Source: Gammaproteobacteria bacterium (GTDB lineage: Bacteria; Pseudomonadota; Gammaproteobacteria; S012-40). From it: 12,033 nucleotides of DNA. Positions within the stretch are counted from its first letter, which is position 1. Each line of letters begins with the position of its first letter. The DNA lies in the NCBI GenBank assembly GCA_029879945.1, contig JAOUPJ010000087.1, positions 1 through 12,033 on the forward strand, written 5' to 3'. Shown one piece after another: positions 6,102 through 12,033 of this stretch. The position numbers and the translations under genes are program-made. The notes under the pieces were generated by a model. That model worked only from the letters and a program-made list of their open reading frames with translations, was not told the origin of the DNA and ran no database searches.

Positions 6102-7351
6102 TTTGCCGCGCCCTTAATCAGAAAAGTCTGTTCTATCTGTTTTGAATCCATATTTCCCCACATGCCTGGTATCGATTTGTCCAGGGAGGGTTCGATGACC
6201 GCGTCTTTAGCATAGTAAACCAAATGCAGGAAATGACCGGGGGCCTGCTGGCGAATAGTGCCCAGCCAAAACTGCTCACCATCGTCAAAACTCGCCGAAG
6301 GCGCATAAAGTGAAAGCGCTAAACGCGTGCCATCCCCTTCTCCCATATAAACAAACGATAGTACATTGTCTGACCGAGCAATGGGCAAGTCCCTTAACCC
6401 TGCATCAGGTGAAAAATTGTACAGCAGGTTCGAAGCCGTCATCGGCTTGCTTTCCTGCCAACCGGCTTCTAACAGCAACGAACGCAGCGTGTGCTCACTT
6501 GCTTTTATCTGAACAGAGCGAAACCAGGGACTGCTTTCTCCGGCCACCAAACCCCCTGACCACCAAAAATCTGCGTCCAACCGATTTTTTTTCGTTGCTT
6601 GGGACGGCACCCGCATTTCAACTGGCACATGACCAGATTGGATAAGAAAGAAGGATGGTAAGCTAACAATTAATAGCAGGGCACCAAATGACCAGCCATT
6701 TTTTACTAGGGCCGTCTTACCTAAAAGCGCAGGAAAGAGAAATGGCAGAGCGACTCGAATTAGGGCGAAAACAAGAAACAGCAGCGTGCTGGCCAGTAGC
6801 ATACTGCTTATCAGTCGCAGCATCACCGCCGAGGCCATCTCTAGTGAGGCACCGAAGACCATGCCCGGCAAGAGAATTACCAAGGCCCAGGCCGCTGCCG
6901 ATATGATATTGACTAGATAAAAGCGCGGCGGAGACATTTCTGCCATACCGGCCACGGCTGGGACAATGGCCCGTAAAGGCCCAATAAATCGCGCAAATAG
7001 GACGCTTTTACCGCCATGTTTTTCAAAAAAGACGTGTGCCTTGGGAAGCAAATCTCTTCGTTGACGAAATGGCCACCACGATTCGATGTGCCGGTGGAAG
7101 CGCTGACCAATCCAGAAACTGAGTCCGTCCCCGACGATGGCCCCGAAGAACGTCCAAATCACGGTGGACTGGTAAGCCAGCACCCCACTACCCACCAGGG
7201 CACCCACTCCAATCATGAAGACGACGCCCGGTACGGCAATGCCAATGACAATAAGAGATTCAGACATGGCTATGAGAAAAATGACCATGCCCGCCCAATT
7301 TGGGTGAGCACGTATCCAGTCTAGTAAATCGCTTACAAGGCCTGATTCCAT
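6098..7351 (-). CDS. DedA-family membrane protein fused to LssY C-terminal domain
   Basis: A 417-residue protein of two parts. Residues 1-200 are a DedA (SNARE-associated/VTT) domain: an acidic E31 in the first membrane hairpin, PG at 41-42, and the signature RFIGPLR (121-127) whose two Arg residues keep the six-residue spacing of E. coli YqjA. Residues 220-237 form another span, and about 255-412 are a soluble LssY_C-like domain (named from Legionella LssY), with blocks such as DFWWSGG and AGWQESKP. DedA proteins include flippases that return undecaprenyl phosphate or phosphatidylethanolamine across the membrane. At the position of the YqjA membrane Asp (12 residues after the Glu) there is V43, so coupling may differ. 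The ribosome site before the ATG at 7351 is weak. It lies 54 bases after hemL and overlaps dgkA by four bases, suggesting shared work in lipid-carrier turnover. Confidence 0.85.
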   Translation of the reverse strand: MESGLVSDLLDWIRAHPNWAGMVIFLIAMSESLIVIGIAVPGVVFMIGVGALVGSGVLAYQSTVIWTFFGAIVGDGLSFWIGQRFHRHIESWWPFRQRRDLLPKAHVFFEKHGGKSVLFARFIGPLRAIVPAVAGMAEMSPPRFYLVNIISAAAWALVILLPGMVFGASLEMASAVMLRLISSMLLASTLLFLVFALIRVALPFLFPALLGKTALVKNGWSFGALLLIVSLPSFFLIQSGHVPVEMRVPSQATKKNRLDADFWWSGGLVAGESSPWFRSVQIKASEHTLRSLLLEAGWQESKPMTASNLLYNFSPDAGLRDLPIARSDNVLSFVYMGEGDGTRLALSLYAPSASFDDGEQFWLGTIRQQAPGHFLHLVYYAKDAVIEPSLDKSIPGMWGNMDSKQIEQTFLIKGAAK

Positions 7352-7405
7352 TGCTTTACTCTTTGAGAGCAGGCTATTGGCTGGAAGCGAACGAGGGATT
7401 CCAAC

Positions 7406-8683
7406 TTAGAGCTTGGCAAATACTCGTGCCGCGGCTTCGATGGTCTGACTAATATCTGCATCGGTATGCGCCGACGAGGTAAAGCCTGCCTCAAAAGCAG
7501 AAGGGGCAAGGTACACACCCTCATCCAACATGCCATGAAAAAACTTTTTAAATCGCTCCGTGTCGCAAGCGGTGGCTTGAGCAAACGAATTTACTTTCTG
7601 GTCTGTGAAAAAGAAACCAAACATTCCGCCAACCGTGTTTGTAGTGAGTGGGACCCCCGCTTTGTTGGCAGCAGCCTGTACACCATCACAGAGATTGCTC
7701 GCCAGTCTTGCAAGATTCTCATGAAAACCTGGCTGCATAGCCAATTTCAAAGTCGCCATACCAGCGGCCATGGAAACAGGATTGCCAGACAAGGTCCCTG
7801 CCTGATAGACCGGTCCTACTGGGGCTAATTGCGCCATAATTTCGCGCTTGCCGCCAAAGGCCCCCACCGGCATTCCACCTCCGATGACTTTGCCCAGGGT
7901 GGTCATGTCCGGTGTCACACCGTAGTGCTGTTGTGCCCCGCCCAGGGCGACACGGAAGCCGGTCATTACTTCGTCAAAGATCAAGACCGCACCATATTGG
8001 GTGCATAGCTCGCGGAGACCTTCGAGAAATCCAGGGACAGGAGGAATACAGTTCATGTTTCCGGCCACAGGCTCCACGATAACACACGCGATGGCATCGG
8101 GTGCCTGCGAAAAGGCCTCTCTGACCTGGTCTATATCGTTAAAAGACAAGGTAATGGTGTGCTCGGCAAAAGATGCGGGAACACCGGGTGATGTGGGCAC
8201 GCCAAATGTGAGTGCGCCTGAGCCTGCTTTCACTAGCAGGGAATCAGAGTGTCCGTGGTAACATCCTTCGAATTTGATGATTTTGTCTCTACCCGTAAAG
8301 CCTCGTGCCAGACGAATGGCGCTCATGGTCGCTTCAGTTCCTGAACTGACCATGCGGACTTGCTCCAGGGAAGGGACCAGCTCACACACCAGCTCGGCCA
8401 TTTCGGTTTCAATCTTGGTGGGCGCACCAAAGGAAAGGCCTGACTGAATTTTTTCCTGAACCGCTGCCAATACATCGGGGTGACAATGCCCCGCTATCAT
8501 GGGACCCCAGGAACCGACATAATCGATGTACTGTTTTCCGTCTTCGTCCACCACGTATGCACCTTTGGCGGACTGAAAGAAGACTGGATCACCGCCCACA
8601 CCTTTGAACGCTCGCACTGGGGAGTTGACTCCCCCAGGGATGGTCTTTTGGGCTTGTACAAATAAGTCGTGGGAACGTGTCAT
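7406..8683 (-). CDS. hemL: Glutamate-1-semialdehyde 2,1-aminomutase
   Basis: The 425-residue PLP enzyme that turns glutamate-1-semialdehyde into 5-aminolevulinate, the first tetrapyrrole precursor in the C5 route to heme. It acts in the cytoplasm as a dimer. Visible motifs are GGVNSPVRAF near the start, SSGTEATMSAIRLARG (113-128), YHGHSD (142-147), the PLP-binding DEVMTGFR (237-244), the Schiff-base Lys in TLGKVIGGG (K265, the same number as in E. coli), and QAGTLSGNP (295-303). Length is typical. A GTG at 8686 lies directly before ATG at 8683; the ATG is chosen because GGAGGAGAGG ends two bases before it with GGAGG at normal spacing. It follows thiE by about 60 bases in the thiD-thiE-hemL order known from Pseudomonas and relatives. 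The product can feed heme synthesis for cytochromes. Confidence 0.97.
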   Translation of the reverse strand: MTRSHDLFVQAQKTIPGGVNSPVRAFKGVGGDPVFFQSAKGAYVVDEDGKQYIDYVGSWGPMIAGHCHPDVLAAVQEKIQSGLSFGAPTKIETEMAELVCELVPSLEQVRMVSSGTEATMSAIRLARGFTGRDKIIKFEGCYHGHSDSLLVKAGSGALTFGVPTSPGVPASFAEHTITLSFNDIDQVREAFSQAPDAIACVIVEPVAGNMNCIPPVPGFLEGLRELCTQYGAVLIFDEVMTGFRVALGGAQQHYGVTPDMTTLGKVIGGGMPVGAFGGKREIMAQLAPVGPVYQAGTLSGNPVSMAAGMATLKLAMQPGFHENLARLASNLCDGVQAAANKAGVPLTTNTVGGMFGFFFTDQKVNSFAQATACDTERFKKFFHGMLDEGVYLAPSAFEAGFTSSAHTDADISQTIEAAARVFAKL

Positions 8684-8744
8684 CACCTCTCCTCCAAATA
8701 TTCTTTATCGATACGATCTTTGTGTTGCTGTATTTCACCAAGGT

Positions 8745-9377
8745 TTAGTGAAAAAGCCGAATAAATTTCTGTGTGCTGTCACACACATCGTTACAGGCAA
8801 ACAGTTCATTGATTACCGCCAGGGAATGGGCACCATTTCGAAGTAACTCGGCCCCGTTTTCAGGCGTAATGCCTCCAATGGCAACGATGGGTAGATTGAT
8901 TTTTTCCCTCGCCTGCCTAAGTAAACCTATCTCTGCTTTAACTGCCTGTGGTTTGGTCTTTGAGCGAAAAAAGCTGCCAAACGCCACGTAGTCGGCCCCG
9001 TTTTCCTGTGCCTCCAGGGCCAAATCCAGGCGATTGTAGCATGAAACACCGATTATCCCGTGGGGCAGGGCCTTTCTGGCTTCGAGCAGAGTGCAGTCTT
9101 CTTTGCCGATGTGGACACCATCTGCCGCGGTTTTTATCGCAAGTGAGAGGTCGTCGTTCACGATAAAAACCACACCCGATTCCCGGCAGGACTCGCGCAA
9201 TTTTATTAACTCTTTGAGATCAATATAATTTTTCTTGGATTTATTTCGGTATTGTAAGACAGATCCACCAGAGTGCAGAAATGCCTGAATCTTTACCGAG
9301 AGCCCTGGCCAGCTGGCGCTATCATGGTCCGGTGTTATGCCATAGAGCCCGGAAACTTCGCGCGACGCCTCACTCAT
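8745..9377 (-). CDS. thiE: Thiamine-phosphate synthase
   Basis: A 210-residue TIM-barrel enzyme that joins HMP diphosphate to the thiazole phosphate to give thiamine phosphate. Motifs in order are QYRNK (42-46, pyrophosphate and HMP binding), VNDD (73-76), ADGVHIGKED (85-94), GVSCYN (110-115), YVAFGSFFRSKTKP (130-143) and PIVAIGGITPENG (163-175). Length matches the family. The ATG at 9377 lies inside the end of thiD, overlapping it by eight bases; a GTG at 9383 is an alternative start two residues longer. The overlap implies translational coupling, which fits since ThiD supplies the HMP diphosphate that ThiE uses. The C-terminus carries three Cys/Asp-rich residues (CNDVCD) of no known meaning. 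Very sure. Confidence 0.96.
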   Translation of the reverse strand: MSEASREVSGLYGITPDHDSASWPGLSVKIQAFLHSGGSVLQYRNKSKKNYIDLKELIKLRESCRESGVVFIVNDDLSLAIKTAADGVHIGKEDCTLLEARKALPHGIIGVSCYNRLDLALEAQENGADYVAFGSFFRSKTKPQAVKAEIGLLRQAREKINLPIVAIGGITPENGAELLRNGAHSLAVINELFACNDVCDSTQKFIRLFH

Positions 9378-10182
9378 CCTCACTTTCTTCGGTTTCCACC
9401 CAGAAGAAGCGGTTGGGCAGGTGTTGGCCCATGCCTAATCTGGAGGCAGAATCCAGCGCCTCCCAAACAAATTCCTGGGCGTCGCTGACCGCCTCCGCGA
9501 CCTCTACGCCGTTGGCAATCAGTGCAGCGATCGCGGCACTTAGAATACAGCCCGATCCGTGATAACTGTGGGGTAGGCGATCCCATTCATAGGAATCGAC
9601 TTCACCGTTTTCAGAATAGAGCGTGTTGATTACCGACTCAGTGTTTTCATGGCTTCCGGTGATCAAGACATATTCCGCCCCTAAGTCGATTAGCTCATGG
9701 GCGCACGCGGCAAGACTATCTGCCTCACTTGCCAAGGCTTTCGCTTCCAATGAATTAGGGGTGAGAATCGTAGTAAGAGGGATTAATAACTCTTTTATGG
9801 CTTCCTGGGTCTCTCGGTCCGCCAACTCTGTTCCGTTGCCAGAACGTAAAACAGGGTCGAGGATCACGGGCACGTCGGGATAATCTTGTAAAACGGCATG
9901 GATGGCCTCCACGGCCTCAGCGCTCCCCACCATTCCAATCTTAAACGCCGCAACCGGCATATCTTCCAATACGGCACGGGCTTGTTCGGCAATCGTTGCC
10001 TCATCGATAGGTATATAGCCCTGCACGTCCTGTGTATCCTGGATCGTCAAGGTGGTAATCACCGATGTGGCATAGGCTCCTAAACTGCCGATCGTTTCAA
10101 TATCGGCATGAATTCCAGCCCCACCTGTGGGATCGTGGCCAGAGAAGCACATTACGACCGGGGTATCTTCCGATATGTCCAT
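9370..10182 (-). CDS. thiD: Hydroxymethylpyrimidine/phosphomethylpyrimidine kinase
   Basis: A 270-residue ribokinase-family kinase that phosphorylates HMP and then HMP phosphate, giving the diphosphate used by ThiE. Motifs are GHDPTGGAG (15-23), TLTIQDT with the substrate-binding Gln (Q48), DPVLRSGNG (109-117), TPNSLEA (141-147), VLITGSH (172-178) and the anion-hole/catalytic HGSGC (208-212). The HGSGC and TG forms in place of the E. coli HGTGC and KGG match the Pseudomonas-type enzyme. The ATG at 10182 has AAAGGG seven bases upstream. It starts the minus-strand thiD-thiE-hemL run. No TPP riboswitch is visible in the 102-base region ahead of it. The acidic C-terminal end (EESEDE) overlaps the thiE start. 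Confidence 0.96.
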   Translation of the reverse strand: MDISEDTPVVMCFSGHDPTGGAGIHADIETIGSLGAYATSVITTLTIQDTQDVQGYIPIDEATIAEQARAVLEDMPVAAFKIGMVGSAEAVEAIHAVLQDYPDVPVILDPVLRSGNGTELADRETQEAIKELLIPLTTILTPNSLEAKALASEADSLAACAHELIDLGAEYVLITGSHENTESVINTLYSENGEVDSYEWDRLPHSYHGSGCILSAAIAALIANGVEVAEAVSDAQEFVWEALDSASRLGMGQHLPNRFFWVETEESEDE

Positions 10183-10220
10183 TCATTAACCCTTTAAATT
10201 GGAGCCTATTCAAGGCGTGT

Positions 10221-10250
10221 AGCATATTTTAACAGAGAGCTTAAAATCAA
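10221..10250 (-). promoter_or_regulatory. Promoter candidate for thiD
   Basis: On the minus strand TTGATT (10250-10245; 4 of 6), an 18-bp spacer and TATGCT (10226-10221; 4 of 6) are seen. Transcription would begin near 10214, giving a leader of about 30 bases before the thiD start, too short for a riboswitch. Both boxes are only moderate matches. Confidence 0.35.
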
Positions 10251-10284
10251 ACTCTAATATCGACGGCAAACTGGAGTATGCACC

Positions 10285-10938
10285 TTGGTGGATTGGCAAG
10301 ATATAGACGATGTCTTTCTGGACATGGACGGCACCTTACTGGATTTACACTACGACGATCATTTCTGGCAAGAGCATCTCCCGCAACGTTATGCCGAGAT
10401 TCACGGAAGAGATGAAACAGATGCCCGAAATGAGTTGGAACGCGTGTTCAAATCCCACCAAGGTACTTTAAACTGGTATTGCGTGGATTTTTGGACGCAG
10501 GAACTGGGACTCGATATCGCCAATTTAAAAGAAGAGACTCGCCACTTGATTGCCATCCATGACGGTGTGCTGGATTTTCTACACTATGTCGAAAAACTGG
10601 GTAAACCCCGTATTCTCGTAACCAACGCCCATCGCAAGGTCTTAAACCTGAAAATGGAGCACACCGAAATGGAGCGCTGCCTGGACAAGATCGTAAGTTC
10701 CCACGATCTTGGACTGCCCAAAGAAGACCCCCAGTTCTGGAGCAAACTTCAAAGCCTGCTCGCGTACGATCCGCAGAAAACCCTGTTTGTGGACGACAAT
10801 ATCGAAGTACTGGATTCAGCAAAAAAATATGGAATCAAGCACTTGTATACGATTTCTCAACCATCAAGTCAAAAACCCAAGCGGGAAAAGTTACCCTATC
10901 CCATCATAGAAAATTTTCGTCAGTTGATTTCGGACTAA
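10285..10938 (+). CDS. yrfG: HAD-family GMP/IMP nucleotidase, YrfG-like
   Basis: A 217-residue haloacid-dehalogenase-type phosphatase close to E. coli YrfG, which removes phosphate from GMP and IMP. HAD motif I is FLDMDGTLLDL (11-21, nucleophile D13 and acid D15), motif II is T113 (LVTNAH), motif III is K146 (LPKEDP), and motif IV is D170/D171 (LFVDDN). The family block TLNWYCVDFW-(T/S)-QELGLDI (61-78) matches YrfG strongly. The start appears to be TTG at 10285, with GGAG eight bases upstream (10273-10276); a GTG follows directly at 10288 as an alternative, and the ATG at 10278 is out of frame. It is divergent from thiD and convergent with the DUF2333 gene, sharing four bases of stop codon with the latter. 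Confidence 0.92.
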   Translation: MVDWQDIDDVFLDMDGTLLDLHYDDHFWQEHLPQRYAEIHGRDETDARNELERVFKSHQGTLNWYCVDFWTQELGLDIANLKEETRHLIAIHDGVLDFLHYVEKLGKPRILVTNAHRKVLNLKMEHTEMERCLDKIVSSHDLGLPKEDPQFWSKLQSLLAYDPQKTLFVDDNIEVLDSAKKYGIKHLYTISQPSSQKPKREKLPYPIIENFRQLISD

Positions 10939-11948
10939 CCGTCTTGCAAAAGACGCTTCAAGTCAATGATCGCCGCATTGGCTCTAGAGATATAGGAGGC
11001 CATTACCAGGGAATAATTTGCGAAAAGGCTAAAACCACTCCCGTTTAGGACCACCGGGCTCCAAACCGTATCCTGGGTGCCCTCCAGCTCCCGAATGATT
11101 TGGCGCAGACTGACCAGGGCCGCCTTTTTATTCAATACATCTGCAAAATCATGCTCAATGGCCTTCATAAACGCAATGAGCGCCCAAGCCGTGCCTCGCG
11201 CCTCGTAAAACACATTATCCAATTCTGTCCATGGAGTCTTGATTTCCAACTCGGCAGGCTTGGGTGTGGATTGGGCCGCTGCCGTATCACCCGCCAAATC
11301 GGTATTGATTCGTACTTGCCCCACACTGGCGCTGAGTCGTTGAGATAAGGAACCGAGGCGCTTCTCCACGATCGCCAGCCAATCCACCAGATTGTCGGCA
11401 CGGGCAAAGAATTGGGCTTCCGTCTGACCCTTGTCAAAAAGCCGCTTTCGGTAGTTCTGCAAGGCCTCCAGTCCTTCCCGATACTCTCCTTCCGACGGTG
11501 GAAACAACCAGGAGTCTGAGTCGAAATTGAATTGGGGCTCTACGATGGAAAGATCCTTATCCTCTACAGATTGCGACTGAGCGCGGGAAAAGTCATTTCG
11601 AAAGACTCTGGCCAGATCGCGTATCTGTACCAGGACGCCAAACTCCCAGCTGGGAATATCGTCCATCAGGACTGTCGGTGGCGTGACATCGTTACTCATG
11701 TAACCACCCGGCTTGTCCAGCAAAGTAGAAACCACCTTTTCCAGTGTAACGGTAGTGGTGTATCCAATCACCGGACCGGTGCCGTCCTTCGTACCCTGCT
11801 CCTGAGTTATCAGTGAAATATCCAGAGGATCTGGCTCGTTATTCCAATAAAAAAACAGGGCCAGTTGGGCGATTAAAAAGAGGCCAACCACCACGCCGAT
11901 CAACTTACCTGTCCCACTTCCTCCCACGCTTTCTCCTTTAAGGCGCAT
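10935..11948 (-). CDS. DUF2333 family membrane-anchored protein
   Basis: A 337-residue protein with a short cytoplasmic start, one membrane span at about 15-34 (KLIGVVVGLFLIAQLALFFYW) and a long, mostly helical region outside the membrane, presumably in the periplasm. Length, the N-terminal anchor, the VTPPTVLMDDIPSWEFGVLVQ-like block and the conserved NYSLVMASYISRANAAI stretch near the C-terminus fit the DUF2333 family of gammaproteobacteria, whose function is not known. The ATG at 11948 has AGGAGGGGCT directly upstream. It lies eight bases after the stop of a partial upstream membrane gene, so the two are likely one transcript. Its TAG interlocks with the yrfG stop. The family call rests on recalled pattern, not a search. 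Confidence 0.8.
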   Translation of the reverse strand: MRLKGESVGGSGTGKLIGVVVGLFLIAQLALFFYWNNEPDPLDISLITQEQGTKDGTGPVIGYTTTVTLEKVVSTLLDKPGGYMSNDVTPPTVLMDDIPSWEFGVLVQIRDLARVFRNDFSRAQSQSVEDKDLSIVEPQFNFDSDSWLFPPSEGEYREGLEALQNYRKRLFDKGQTEAQFFARADNLVDWLAIVEKRLGSLSQRLSASVGQVRINTDLAGDTAAAQSTPKPAELEIKTPWTELDNVFYEARGTAWALIAFMKAIEHDFADVLNKKAALVSLRQIIRELEGTQDTVWSPVVLNGSGFSLFANYSLVMASYISRANAAIIDLKRLLQDG

Positions 11949-11956
11949 AGCCCCTC

Positions 11957-12033
11957 CTAGCCTCCGATTAGTCCGGTAACTGCACCCAACAAAATAAGTA
12001 ACAACATCCCCGACGCCGCAAACAATGCCGTTG
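11957..12033 (-). CDS. C-terminal end of a hydrophobic membrane protein (partial)
   Basis: The last 24 or so residues of a gene that continues past the right edge. The frame ending in TAG (11959-11957) reads a hydrophobic span (LFAASGMLLLILLGAVTGLIGG at the end), the composition of a membrane helix with small residues at its tail. The other two frames in this stretch are less protein-like, and the stop is followed after eight bases by the DUF2333 start with its own ribosome site. The family cannot be told from this fragment. Confidence 0.55.
   Translation of the reverse strand, partial: TALFAASGMLLLILLGAVTGLIGG

Noticed and set aside
10183..10284. TPP riboswitch ahead of thiD
   Set aside because: The spacer is only 102 bases and lacks the CUGAGA and other conserved elements of the THI box.
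1..12033. Mobile elements, CRISPR arrays, tRNA or rRNA genes
   Set aside because: No transposase motifs, spaced repeats or tRNA-like folds were seen on either strand.

Overview
The window looks like chromosomal DNA of a gammaproteobacterium. Supporting signs are the thiD-thiE-hemL gene order with a Pseudomonas-type ThiD, a close YrfG (GMP/IMP nucleotidase) homologue, a DUF2333 protein, and cytochrome c4-type electron carriers. Genus cannot be told from the sequence. No tRNA, rRNA, insertion sequence, CRISPR array or phage gene is visible.

Layout. (1) Positions 1-1574, minus strand: a respiratory set made of a 30-residue single-span membrane peptide too short for usual gene calling (1482-1574), a diheme cytochrome c4-like protein (627-1385) closed by a strong intrinsic terminator (576-600), and a membrane-anchored monoheme cytochrome c cut by the left edge. 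The last has its own near-consensus promoter placed so that the mRNA would be leaderless. (2) 1575-1839: a gene-free divergent spacer with a minus-strand promoter candidate and a 12-bp palindrome. (3) 1840-5748, plus strand: a four-gene envelope cluster comprising a GT-C-like polytopic membrane protein, a MotA/TolQ/ExbB-type proton-channel subunit, a partner with a MotB/ExbD-like membrane Asp but a periplasmic VWA domain, and a bactofilin. Hairpins occupy two of the gaps. (4) 5745-10182, minus strand: thiD, thiE, hemL, a DedA-LssY_C fusion and a DgkA-family lipid kinase, the last two overlapping by ATGA. (5) 10285-10938, plus: yrfG-like HAD phosphatase with a TTG start. (6) 10935-12033, minus: DUF2333 protein and the C-terminus of a hydrophobic protein cut by the right edge.

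How they fit together. ThiD and ThiE make thiamine phosphate and HemL makes 5-aminolevulinate for heme, which cytochromes such as those at the left need. The DedA-like protein plus lipid kinase suggests recycling of a membrane lipid carrier, possibly undecaprenyl phosphate. The GT-C/MotA-like/VWA/bactofilin set looks like an envelope machine powered by ion flow, with the VWA domain where MotB carries its peptidoglycan-binding domain. This is the part of the window most likely to be an undescribed system. Both convergent gene pairs (bactofilin/dgkA and yrfG/DUF2333) overlap by four bases through interlocked stop codons, leaving no room for terminators between them.
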